From contig CALPLN020000093.1 of NCBI GenBank assembly GCA_943324415.2, forward strand, positions 1 to 7,332: a DNA stretch of 7,332 nt. The letters run 5' to 3'. The notes under the pieces were generated by a model. It saw only the letters and a list, made by a program, of their open reading frames with translations, had not been told where the DNA came from and ran no database searches. Origin of the DNA: Sediminibacterium ginsengisoli. GTDB lineage: Bacteria; Bacteroidota; Bacteroidia; Chitinophagales; Chitinophagaceae. Position numbers and translations under genes: made by a program. Below are positions 1 through 6,683 of the stretch, one piece after another; position 1 is the stretch's first letter, and the number at the start of each line of letters is the position of its first letter.

Positions 1-1
1 C

Positions 2-88
2 ATTATACGACGCCCATTAATTGAACAAGAAGGTAAAATTGTTGCGCTTGGATTCGACGAGACTGAATATTACAAAGCATTGAAATAA
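2..88 (+). CDS. ArsC/Spx-family glutaredoxin-fold protein, C-terminal end only (partial)
   Basis: Only the last 28 codons and a TAA stop are in the window; the gene enters from the left edge. The visible peptide begins IIRRPLIEQEGKIVALGF and ends EYYKALK. An R-R-P motif, a short strand, then G-F-D-E and a final helix is the usual ending of the ArsC/Spx/YffB family (arsenate reductase-like proteins with a thioredoxin/glutaredoxin fold). The N-terminal CxxC or CxxS motif that would separate a reductase from an Spx-type RNA-polymerase-binding regulator lies outside the window, so function cannot be decided. The gene converges on the minus-strand thioredoxin gene, with 49 nt between the two stop codons. 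Confidence 0.72.
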   Translation: MIRRPLIEQEGKIVALGFDETEYYKALK

Positions 89-137
89 TACAAGGTTTAC
101 TTAAGCCAAGTATTTATAACTGAAATTGCTTAGAATA

Positions 138-1220
138 CTACTTGATCGTAGCCTCTAAAAATTTATCTAAATCTGCACCTCTTAAATCTCTTGCAATAAT
201 TTTCCCTGAAGGATCAATTAAAAAACTAGCAGGAATACTTTGAATGCCAAACTGAGCAGCCACTGCATTGTTCCAGTACTTCAAATCACTCACATGGTTC
301 CAAGCAAGGCCATCTTTCTTGATCGCCTCTAACCACTTCGCCTTGTCTTGGTCTAATGACACACCTAGCACAGTAAAGTTCTTCGTTTTGAATTTATTGA
401 ATGCTTTAACAATATTTGGATTCTCTGCCCTACATGGACCACACCAGCTCGCCCAAAAATCAACTAACACATACTTACCTCTTAAAGAAGACAATGTAAA
501 TGGTTTTCCGTTTACATCAGCTTGTGTGAAATCTGGAAGGACTGTTCCTATTTGACCAAAAGCAGATGATGCAATTGTCTTATCAATAAATTCAGCAAAT
601 GGTCCTTTTTTTGCAGACGCCTCCAAACCATCATAGATGGTGCTAAGATTCTCTTTAACTTCTGGGAAGATATTCGAAAACTGCAGTAACATTAAAGTCG
701 TAACCGGAGATGCTGCATTTGCTTTGCTTAGTTTTTTGAACGTAGCAATGACCTCCTTTGATTGTATCGCTGCTACTTTATTTAATGAATCTTTTTTTGC
801 AGTGTTTTTTTCTTGACTAGCTGCTTGCATATTCGTTACATAAGGCATCATCTTTGGATTCAACTCATTCATATATACTTTGTATACCTCATGACTTACA
901 GATCCAGTCACATTCATCGCAGCCAAATTTTGTGCATCTCCTTCAATCAACACATTTTCGTTCCCAACAAACACAGGTAGCTTCTGATTGACACCGTCAA
1001 TACTCAATACCAATAAACTTGGATAAGCCAATTGAGCCTGTAAAGTAAAATTACCTGCTACAGATTTGCTAGCGCTCAATTCTTTATTAGATACTCCGTC
1101 TATTAAGACAACATTGGCAGAATCTTTCAAATTGGCCATCTTGCCTTGAATATTCAATGATTGTGCGTATAACACTGGACTAGTCAAAAGCAACGCGAAT
1201 GCAATTATATTTTTTTTCAT
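138..1220 (-). CDS. Exported DUF4369-thioredoxin (TlpA/ResA-like) disulfide oxidoreductase
   Basis: A 360-residue protein, probably periplasmic or outer-envelope. Residues 1-19 form a signal peptide (two Lys, a hydrophobic core, then LYA before Q20); there is no lipobox cysteine. Residues about 22-115 resemble the beta-rich DUF4369 domain often found N-terminal to thioredoxins in Bacteroidota. Residues about 115-220 are mostly helical. Residues about 225-360 form a TlpA/ResA-type thioredoxin domain with VDFWASWCGPC (C260 and C263 the redox pair) and a cis-proline in QSIPASF (P330). The family reduces or exchanges disulfides in exported proteins, for example during cytochrome c maturation; the actual partner here is unknown. 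The ATG at 1220 is chosen because it directly precedes the signal peptide. It lies 46 nt after hisIE on the same strand and may be read through from the his genes or from its own promoter (1238-1245). It has no evident link to histidine synthesis. Confidence 0.93.
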   Translation of the reverse strand: MKKNIIAFALLLTSPVLYAQSLNIQGKMANLKDSANVVLIDGVSNKELSASKSVAGNFTLQAQLAYPSLLVLSIDGVNQKLPVFVGNENVLIEGDAQNLAAMNVTGSVSHEVYKVYMNELNPKMMPYVTNMQAASQEKNTAKKDSLNKVAAIQSKEVIATFKKLSKANAASPVTTLMLLQFSNIFPEVKENLSTIYDGLEASAKKGPFAEFIDKTIASSAFGQIGTVLPDFTQADVNGKPFTLSSLRGKYVLVDFWASWCGPCRAENPNIVKAFNKFKTKNFTVLGVSLDQDKAKWLEAIKKDGLAWNHVSDLKYWNNAVAAQFGIQSIPASFLIDPSGKIIARDLRGADLDKFLEATIK

Positions 1221-1237
1221 ATTGGTTTAATTAAGGT

Positions 1238-1245
1238 CAAATATA
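1238..1245 (-). promoter_or_regulatory. Possible Bacteroidota-type -7 box for the thioredoxin gene
   Basis: On the minus strand the spacer after hisIE holds TATATTTG, an exact match to the TAnnTTTG -7 consensus of the Bacteroidota primary sigma factor. It ends 17 nt before the ATG of the thioredoxin gene. No TTG -33 element is found at the expected distance upstream, and the predicted leader would be only about 10 nt, so the match could be chance in AT-rich DNA. Confidence 0.3.
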
Positions 1246-1266
1246 GAAATTAAAACTGGTTACGTA

Positions 1267-1869
1267 CTAGGCCTTATGCCTCTTTTCCAATATTTTAACA
1301 ACATCAGCTAATTTAAATCCTTTGGCCTGTAGCAACATTAAATAATGAAATAGTAGATCTGCGGATTCATCTAAAAACAATCCGTCGTTTTGATCTTTAG
1401 CCTCAATCACCACTTCTACCGCTTCCTCACCTACTTTTTGTGCAATTTTATTGATCCCTTTGGCAAATAAACCTGCCACATAGGAGGTCTCAGGTCCGGC
1501 CGTTCTTCTTTGTTCAATCACCTGCTCAAGTGTAGTTATAAAATCAATAGATTCAGATTGATTCTCCGCACCCCAGCAAGTATCAGCACCAGTATGACAA
1601 ACCGGTCCAGCTGGGTTGGCCTGGATCAACAAAGTGTCCTGGTCGCAATCCAATGCCATACTAAGCAAGTGTAAGCTATTACCGCTTTCTTCACCTTTTG
1701 TCCATAGTCTGTTTTTTGAACGACTGAAAAAAGTGACTTTTTGTAGGGATAAGGTTGCATCCACTGCTGCTTGATTCATAAAGCCCAACATCAATACATT
1801 TTTAGTAGCAGCGTCTTGAACAATGGCAGGCACCAATCCGTCTGCATATTTTGTAAAATCGATCTTCAT
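1267..1869 (-). CDS. hisIE: Bifunctional phosphoribosyl-AMP cyclohydrolase / phosphoribosyl-ATP pyrophosphohydrolase
   Basis: A cytoplasmic 200-residue fusion catalysing steps 2 and 3 of histidine synthesis: PR-ATP to PR-AMP (HisE domain), then opening of the adenine ring to ProFAR (HisI domain). The HisI domain (about 1-105) shows FFSRSKNRLWTKGEESGN at 47-64, the metal-binding DCDQD at 74-78, and the zinc cysteines C91 (in PAGPVCHTG) and C98. The HisE domain (about 112-200) shows KVGEEAVEVVIEA at 145-157 and ESADLLFHYLMLL at 168-180, the MazG-like metal-binding helices. Length is normal for the fusion. The ATG at 1869 gives the family N-terminus (MKIDFTKYADGLVPAIVQD) and follows the hisF stop by 14 nt of A/T-only-like sequence with no Shine-Dalgarno motif. 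It is the last histidine gene of the cluster. Confidence 0.97.
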   Translation of the reverse strand: MKIDFTKYADGLVPAIVQDAATKNVLMLGFMNQAAVDATLSLQKVTFFSRSKNRLWTKGEESGNSLHLLSMALDCDQDTLLIQANPAGPVCHTGADTCWGAENQSESIDFITTLEQVIEQRRTAGPETSYVAGLFAKGINKIAQKVGEEAVEVVIEAKDQNDGLFLDESADLLFHYLMLLQAKGFKLADVVKILEKRHKA

Positions 1870-1883
1870 AATTAAAATTAAGT

Positions 1884-2642
1884 TTATAATCTGATAGGTA
1901 TTCCTTTGTTAAATAAATATTGTTTCAAATCGGGAATAGCAACTTCTTTATAGTGAAAAATACTTGCTGCCAATGCCGCGTCCGCTTTACCTTTTGTAAA
2001 TACATCTAAAAAATGTGCTTCTGTACCACCACCTCCTGATGCGATTATTGGAACTGGTAAATTTTCAGCCAATTCCGCCGTAATGTCTAATGCAAATCCT
2101 TGCTTTGTCCCATCATGGTTCATCGAAGTTAACAGGATCTCTCCTACGCCTAAATCTACCGCTTCTTTAGCCCAATCCGTCACCAACTTATCTGTCTTCG
2201 TCCTCCCACCATTTAAGTAAACGTACCAATGATTGTCGGCTTCACATTTTGCGTCAATGGCTAAAACAACACATTGACTTCCGAAGTTCTTTGCAAAACG
2301 ACTAATGGTAGAGGGATCCATAAAGGCCGCGGTGTTAATGGAGATTTTATCAGCTCCATTTTGTAATAATATGCGCACATCCTCTTCGGTTTTAATACCC
2401 CCGCCAACCGTAAATGGGATATTGATTCGGTGTGCAATTTTATTCACCAATTCGCTTAAGGTCTTTCGCTTTTCCACAGTGGCAGTGATATCCAAAAAAA
2501 CCAATTCATCTGCTCCTTGACTTGCATACAATGCACCCAACTCGATAGGATCACCAGCATCTCTAATTTGCTCAAAGTTCACCCCTTTTACAGTGCGGCC
2601 GTCTTTGATGTCCAAGCAAGGTATGATTCGTTTTGTTAACAT
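1884..2642 (-). CDS. hisF: Imidazole glycerol phosphate synthase, cyclase subunit
   Basis: HisF takes ammonia from HisH and converts PRFAR to imidazole-glycerol phosphate and AICAR, the latter feeding purine synthesis. It is a (beta/alpha)8 barrel of 252 residues, the usual length. Visible landmarks are the start LTKRIIPCLDIKDGRTVKG with catalytic D11 and K19, FTVGGGI at 77-83 (phosphate site), catalytic D130 in VLAIDAK, LTSMNHDGTKQGF at 171-183, and IIASGGGGT at 199-207 (second phosphate site). Its partner HisH is encoded two genes upstream with hisA between them, a common his order. The ATG at 2642 gives the family N-terminus. The spacer to hisA is 50 nt, longer than most in this cluster, and has an imperfect hairpin; the spacer to hisIE is 14 nt. 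Confidence 0.98.
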   Translation of the reverse strand: MLTKRIIPCLDIKDGRTVKGVNFEQIRDAGDPIELGALYASQGADELVFLDITATVEKRKTLSELVNKIAHRINIPFTVGGGIKTEEDVRILLQNGADKISINTAAFMDPSTISRFAKNFGSQCVVLAIDAKCEADNHWYVYLNGGRTKTDKLVTDWAKEAVDLGVGEILLTSMNHDGTKQGFALDITAELAENLPVPIIASGGGGTEAHFLDVFTKGKADAALAASIFHYKEVAIPDLKQYLFNKGIPIRL

Positions 2643-2659
2643 AATTTCATGAATAGATT

Positions 2660-2684
2660 AGTATCCTATAATCGGATTTATACT
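2660..2684 (-). other. Imperfect inverted repeat in the hisA-hisF spacer
   Basis: On the plus strand AGTATCC (2660-2666) is followed, after a 7-nt TATAATC loop, by GGATTTATACT (2674-2684). This pairs over 7 bp if four bases are bulged out of the second arm. The stem is short and AT-rich, and no T-run follows it on the minus (transcribed) strand, so it is not a convincing terminator. It could be a weak intercistronic RNA structure or chance. Confidence 0.25.
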
Positions 2685-2692
2685 ATTTGGTT

Positions 2693-3406
2693 TTAAAAAT
2701 TGGAGAGCTCAGCTAAGCTAATTTTATTTTCATAAATTGCTTTTCCTACAATAGCAGCCGAACAACCGATATGTCTTAAGTCCTCAAGATCCTTTAATTG
2801 ACTTACACCCCCACTAGCAATCAGCTGTAAAGTAGGAAACTGTTGGATGATCTTTTGATAAAGTTCAATAGATGGCCCCTCTAGTTTTCCGTCTTTTTGA
2901 ATATCGGTACAAAATAATTGAGTCACCCCTTTGTTCATATAAGATCCTATAAAATCATAGACATCGATTGTTGTTTTTTCTAGCCATCCTCCGACTGCAA
3001 TTTTCTCTGCATAGACATCTGCACCTAACATGAAAATGGCGGGGCCAAACCTTTCAATCCATTCTTCAAAAACTTCCCGTTGCTTTACTGCTAAACTTCC
3101 GATAGTTGCATAAGTTGCTCCGGTGTCCATCACTGTTTTTAAAGTCGCTTCTGTTTTGATACCTCCTCCGAAATCAATTTTTAAACTTGTTTTATTGGCT
3201 ATTTTTTCTAGTACTTTCCAATTCACTACTGCACCAGCCTTGGCGCCATCTAAATCCACTAGATGCAAGCGCATTAACCCTACGCCCTCAAATTGCTTTG
3301 CGACTTCCAAAGGATCTTCGTTGTATATTTTCTTTTGGGCATAATCTCCTTCTGTCAATCGAACACATTTCCCTTCTATTAAATCTATTGCTGGAATAAT
3401 TTGCAT
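2693..3406 (-). CDS. hisA: ProFAR isomerase (phosphoribosylformimino-AICAR-phosphate isomerase)
   Basis: HisA catalyses the Amadori rearrangement of ProFAR to PRFAR, the substrate of HisF-HisH. The 237-residue (beta/alpha)8 barrel shows IIPAIDLIEGKCVRL with catalytic D8, HLVDLDGAKAG at 48-58, IDFGGGIK at 77-84 (phosphate site), the acid D130 in MLGADVY, the GGWLEKT active-site loop at 139-145, CTDIQKDGKLEGP at 166-178, and LIASGGVS at 195-202. A separate trpF lies in the same cluster, so this should be an ordinary HisA and not a dual-function PriA. The ATG at 3406 gives the family start directly and lies 5 nt after the hisH stop, which favours coupled translation. It is related by ancient duplication to HisF next door but clearly distinct in its loops. 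Confidence 0.98.
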   Translation of the reverse strand: MQIIPAIDLIEGKCVRLTEGDYAQKKIYNEDPLEVAKQFEGVGLMRLHLVDLDGAKAGAVVNWKVLEKIANKTSLKIDFGGGIKTEATLKTVMDTGATYATIGSLAVKQREVFEEWIERFGPAIFMLGADVYAEKIAVGGWLEKTTIDVYDFIGSYMNKGVTQLFCTDIQKDGKLEGPSIELYQKIIQQFPTLQLIASGGVSQLKDLEDLRHIGCSAAIVGKAIYENKISLAELSNF

Positions 3407-3411
3407 AAATG

Positions 3412-4008
3412 TTATGATTTAATTTCTAAGAAATTTTGAATAATTTGTTCCCCTACTTTGGCAGATTTTTCTGGATGAAATTGTACCCCATAAAAATTAT
3501 TTTTATTCAATGCACTGCTATATTCCTGAATATAATTTGTTGTCGAAATGGTATTCTCACCTATACCTGCATAATACCCATGTACAAAATAGGTAAAGCT
3601 ATTTTCTGGGATTCCTTTAAATAAATCTGTTTTTAAATTCGAAATGGTATTCCATCCAATCTGTGGGATCTTAGTAGAAGCCTCTTTTGCCTTGAAAGAC
3701 AATACCTGCTCTTCAAAAATTCCTAAACAAGGGGTGTCGTTTTCTGCCGAGTGCTGACACATCAATTGCATCCCTAAACAAATTCCTAAAACAGGTTGTT
3801 TCAGTGTGACAATCAATTGGTCTAAATTTCTAGCTTTCAAATAGGACATCGCTGTACTCGCTTCACCCACACCAGGGAAGATGACTTTATCAGCAGCTTG
3901 AATCATTGCAGCATCGTCAGTAACTACTGCAGTGACACCTATCCTTTCTAAGGCGTAAAGTACAGACTGAATATTGCCTGCATTGTATTGTATGATGGTT
4001 ACATTCAT
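3412..4008 (-). CDS. hisH: Imidazole glycerol phosphate synthase, glutamine amidotransferase subunit
   Basis: HisH hydrolyses glutamine and channels ammonia into HisF. The 198-residue class I (triad) amidotransferase shows the N-terminal strand with YNAGN at 8-12, the oxyanion-loop PGVGEAS at 45-51, the nucleophile C77 in LGICLGMQ, IPQIGWN at 114-120, FVHGYY at 141-146, and the rest of the triad H178 and E180 in VQFHPEKS. The YNAGN form replaces the common YG(A/M)GN; from memory it is frequent in Bacteroidota. Length is normal and no key residue is missing. The ATG at 4008 lies 16 nt after the trpA stop, with no Shine-Dalgarno motif, making it the first histidine gene after the trp block. No terminator or promoter is evident at this trp-his junction. 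Confidence 0.97.
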   Translation of the reverse strand: MNVTIIQYNAGNIQSVLYALERIGVTAVVTDDAAMIQAADKVIFPGVGEASTAMSYLKARNLDQLIVTLKQPVLGICLGMQLMCQHSAENDTPCLGIFEEQVLSFKAKEASTKIPQIGWNTISNLKTDLFKGIPENSFTYFVHGYYAGIGENTISTTNYIQEYSSALNKNNFYGVQFHPEKSAKVGEQIIQNFLEIKS

Positions 4009-4024
4009 TTTCTTGGATTCACAA

Positions 4025-4798
4025 TTAATGACTTAATACCGCTTCTAGAAAAGTGGCCGTTGTTGAAGCTACATCCTTCCCCTTAGATAAAGCTTGAATG
4101 TAAGCAGATCCAATGATTGCCCCATTTGCATACACATTGACAGCGTCAAAACTTGCTTTATCCTTAATGCCAAATCCTACTAAAAACGGATTCTTTAATT
4201 CCATTGATTTCAATCTTTCAAGGTATAGGGCTACTTTAGAAAAGTCTTTATCCGTTCCAGTAGTCGCAGATGAACTAACAGCATAAAGAAATCCTGAACT
4301 TAACTGATCTAGCTTTCTTAATCTTGCTTCTGGCGTTTCAGGCGTCACTAAAAATATAAAGTCCAACTCATTTGCTTGGATGATAGTGCCATAGTCTTGC
4401 TCAAATTCATATAAAGGCAAATCTGGCAGGATTAACCCGTCTACACCAACTGATTTTGCTTTTTTACAAAAAGCTTCAAACCCATATTGTAAAATAGGAT
4501 TCATATAGCCCATTAACACCACCGGGATATGAATCGTTTGACGCATCGTAGACAATTGATCAAATAAAGTATCAATGGTCATGCCATTGTCAAGTGCAAC
4601 AAGACTACTTGTTTGTATCACTTCGCCATCTGCAAGTGGGTCACTATAGGGCATGCCCAATTCAATGATATTTGCGCCATATTTTTGCAAACTGGCCATC
4701 ACTTCTAATGTGCTGTTCAAATGAGGATACCCTGCTGTACAATATACATTTAATACACGCTCATTTTTTTGTTTAAATAACGCTGATAACCTTGACAT
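4025..4798 (-). CDS. trpA: Tryptophan synthase alpha chain
   Basis: TrpA cleaves indole-3-glycerol phosphate to indole and glyceraldehyde 3-phosphate and passes indole through a tunnel to TrpB. Counting from the ATG at 4798, the protein has 257 residues, the family norm. It shows VYCTAGYP at 18-25, the catalytic pair E46 and D57 in IELGMPYSDPLADG at 45-58, LMGYMNP at 95-101, GLILPDLP at 121-128, the loop-6 segment SSSATTGT at 175-182, and VGFGI at 207-211 (phosphate site). The frame is open to a TTG at 4846, which would add 16 residues; I reject that because the family starts at about MSRLSALF and the extra stretch overlaps a hairpin. Loop 6 reads ATTG where the enterobacterial enzyme has GVTG, but the catalytic Thr is kept. 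It follows trpB after 60 nt and precedes hisH by 16 nt. Confidence 0.97.
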   Translation of the reverse strand: MSRLSALFKQKNERVLNVYCTAGYPHLNSTLEVMASLQKYGANIIELGMPYSDPLADGEVIQTSSLVALDNGMTIDTLFDQLSTMRQTIHIPVVLMGYMNPILQYGFEAFCKKAKSVGVDGLILPDLPLYEFEQDYGTIIQANELDFIFLVTPETPEARLRKLDQLSSGFLYAVSSSATTGTDKDFSKVALYLERLKSMELKNPFLVGFGIKDKASFDAVNVYANGAIIGSAYIQALSKGKDVASTTATFLEAVLSH

Positions 4799-4814
4799 AT
4801 TTTTTATTTTTCTA

Positions 4815-4847
4815 GCCGCATCGTTCACAAGATTGTTAAGATGCAAC
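4815..4847 (-). other. Imperfect hairpin in the trpB-trpA spacer
   Basis: On the minus strand GTTGCATC (4847 to 4840) pairs with GATGCGGC (4822 to 4815): 8 bp, two of them G-U in RNA. The enclosed bases add TT/AA, past one bulged C, and ACA/TGT, past an A-G mismatch, around an ATCT loop. It lies between the trpB stop and the preferred trpA start, and is followed by an A-rich run of about 16 nt up to the trpA ATG. There is no T-run after it on the minus strand, so it does not look like an intrinsic terminator. A role in mRNA stability, processing or trpA translation is inference only. Confidence 0.45.
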
Positions 4848-4858
4848 CCTATTGATAA

Positions 4859-6070
4859 CTATTTTTTAAAATCCATTGCTTGCATATAGGTAGCCAAATC
4901 TTTATCCCCTCTTCCGCTCAAACAAACAATCACCACATCGGTTGGTTTCAAATTCATTTCAGGTAAAATGGCAAAAGCATGTGCTGTTTCTAATGCAGGA
5001 ATGATGCCTTCAATTTCTGATAAATGAAAGGCCCATTTAAGTGCATCTTCATCTGTGGCACTCATAAATGTTCCTCGCTTGCTTTGGTATAAAAAAGCAT
5101 GTAAGGGGCCAATTCCAGGATAATCCAATCCAGCAGATATACTATGTGGTTCAACCACCTGTCCGTCTTTTGTTTGCATCACAATACTTTTACTGCCATG
5201 TAAAATACCCGTACTTCCTAACTGTGTTGTTGCCGCACTCATTCCAGAGTAAACGCCATGACCAGCAGCTTCTACCGCCACCAACTCCACAGTGGGTTCG
5301 TTCAGAAAATGATAGAATGCACCCGCCGCATTACTTCCACCTCCCACACAGGCTACTACATGCGTTGGCAGTTCTGTTCCAATTTTATCTTTTAATTGGG
5401 TACGCATTTCTGCACTAATCACACTTTGGAAACGAGCTACCATATCTGGATAAGGATGCGGACCTACTACACTACCAATGATATAATGGGTCGTATCAGG
5501 TTCATTGATCCATGCGCGAATCGCTTCATTGGTTGCATCCTTCAATGTTTTACTTCCACTAGTTGCTGGAACCACTGTCGCACCCAACATCTTCATTCTT
5601 GCAACGTTAGGGGCCTGACGTTCTATATCCTTTTCTCCCATGTATACCACGCATTCCATTCCCTTTAAAGCACATACCGTAGCTGTTGCTACACCGTGTT
5701 GTCCTGCACCCGTTTCTGCAATAATTTTCTTCTTGCCTAGTCGTTGTGCTAAGATAATTTGACCAATCGTATTGTTGATTTTATGTGCACCTGTATGGCA
5801 CAAATCTTCCCTTTTTAAATAAATCTGAGCGCCAATTTCTTCACTCAATCTTGCAGCATAAAACAAAGGAGTTGGTCGACCAACGTAATCCTTTAACAAG
5901 GCTTCTACTTCGGCTTTAAATGCAGGATCTTCCATGATCTGCAAATATTGTGTCTTTAATGTTTCTACATTGCCATATAGCATTTCTGGAATATACGCTC
6001 CGCCATATTCACCATAATAACCTTCTGCACTTGGCTGCTGATAATTGGTTGATTCGTTAAATAAATGCAT
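4859..6070 (-). CDS. trpB: Tryptophan synthase beta chain (PLP-dependent)
   Basis: TrpB condenses indole from TrpA with L-serine to give L-tryptophan, using pyridoxal phosphate. At 403 residues it is a normal TrpB1-type chain. It shows GEYGGAYIPE at 20-29, GRPTPLF at 64-70, the PLP lysine K97 in HTGAHKINN, the catalytic glutamate E119 in ETGAGQHG, the GGGSNA phosphate-binding loop at 243-248, ISAGLDYPGIGP at 311-322 (monovalent cation and COMM-domain region), and SGRGDKD at 385-391 near the pyridine nitrogen. The ATG at 6070 lies inside the end of trpF (14 nt shared), so translation is probably coupled to trpF. Its partner gene trpA follows after a 60-nt spacer, unusually loose for two subunits of one complex. 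Confidence 0.98.
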   Translation of the reverse strand: MHLFNESTNYQQPSAEGYYGEYGGAYIPEMLYGNVETLKTQYLQIMEDPAFKAEVEALLKDYVGRPTPLFYAARLSEEIGAQIYLKREDLCHTGAHKINNTIGQIILAQRLGKKKIIAETGAGQHGVATATVCALKGMECVVYMGEKDIERQAPNVARMKMLGATVVPATSGSKTLKDATNEAIRAWINEPDTTHYIIGSVVGPHPYPDMVARFQSVISAEMRTQLKDKIGTELPTHVVACVGGGSNAAGAFYHFLNEPTVELVAVEAAGHGVYSGMSAATTQLGSTGILHGSKSIVMQTKDGQVVEPHSISAGLDYPGIGPLHAFLYQSKRGTFMSATDEDALKWAFHLSEIEGIIPALETAHAFAILPEMNLKPTDVVIVCLSGRGDKDLATYMQAMDFKK

Positions 6071-6683
6071 TGATAAAGATTTTAATTTTTTCTAAATTTT
6101 TAACCCCTGGCGCCAATTCAAATTGGCTATTGATATCCAAAGCAAGCAAGGTCTTACCTGCTTTCGTTTTTTCCATAACCTGTACCCCTTGCACATCATT
6201 GGGACCAATACCACCACTCAGAAAATAAGGCTTTGGTATATTTGACCCTTTGATTAATTCCCAATTAAAATGTTGCCCTGTCCCTCCATATAATGCGCTA
6301 TCCGTATCGAATAAGAAATAATCCACTACGGCTTCATATGCGCCAAAATCAGGAACCGCAGCACCTACCCTAAATACCTTAATCGTTTCCACCTGTTGAC
6401 GTACATTTTCACAATAGTCTGTGGTTTCATCCCCATGCAATTGTACCAAATCCAACCCGGCATTTTTTACAATATGCAACAAATTATCCAATGGTTCATT
6501 CACAAATACACCCACTTTTTTAACCCCTGCTGGCTTGAAATTAGCTACATCCGCCAAGCTTAATTTTTCTAAGGCATAACGTTTCGACGCTGGGTAAAAA
6601 ATAAACCCAATATACTGCACCCCCATTGCTTGCAATGCAATTGCTTGTTCCATATTAGTGATGCCACATACTTTAATCTGCAT
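6057..6683 (-). CDS. trpF: Phosphoribosylanthranilate isomerase
   Basis: TrpF converts phosphoribosylanthranilate to CdRP, the substrate of TrpC. From the ATG at 6683 it is a single-domain barrel of 208 residues, the usual length for a free-standing TrpF. It shows IKVCGIT with catalytic C6, GFIFYPASKRY at 26-36, VGVFVN at 57-62, LVQLHGDE at 79-86, the general acid D126/D128 region in FDTDSALYGGTGQHF, FLSGGIGPNDV at 154-164 (phosphate site), and LDINSQFELAPGVKN at 182-196. The frame is open to a TTG at 6725, but the 14 added residues would displace the conserved MQIKVCGIT start. The chosen ATG lies within the end of trpC (11 nt shared), and the stop lies within trpB. This tight packing suggests coupled translation of trpC, trpF and trpB. 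Confidence 0.97.
   Translation of the reverse strand: MQIKVCGITNMEQAIALQAMGVQYIGFIFYPASKRYALEKLSLADVANFKPAGVKKVGVFVNEPLDNLLHIVKNAGLDLVQLHGDETTDYCENVRQQVETIKVFRVGAAVPDFGAYEAVVDYFLFDTDSALYGGTGQHFNWELIKGSNIPKPYFLSGGIGPNDVQGVQVMEKTKAGKTLLALDINSQFELAPGVKNLEKIKIFINAFI

Noticed and set aside
89..137. Possible bidirectional terminator between the ArsC/Spx-like gene and the thioredoxin gene (TACTT-AAGCC-AAGTA at 98-112, then TTTAT).
   Set aside because: The stem is only 5 bp and AT-rich, with no proper T-run on either strand. A terminator would make sense here, but the sequence does not support naming one.
268..555. Plus-strand open frame of 95 codons within the thioredoxin gene.
   Set aside because: It lies antisense to a well-supported gene, resembles no family I recognise, and has no promoter or ribosome-site evidence.
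1246..1290. Terminator after hisIE (AGGC-ATAAG-GCCT on the minus strand, overlapping the stop codon).
   Set aside because: The stem is 4 bp and lacks a following T-run, too weak to stop transcription.
2693..3406. Dual-function PriA (HisA plus TrpF activity) in place of HisA.
   Set aside because: A complete TrpF with its own catalytic residues is encoded in the same cluster, and PriA is known mainly from actinobacteria lacking trpF.
5068..5668. Two plus-strand open frames (116 and 90 codons) opposite trpB.
   Set aside because: They are shadows of the trpB coding strand, with low-complexity His/Tyr/Phe-rich translations typical of antisense frames.
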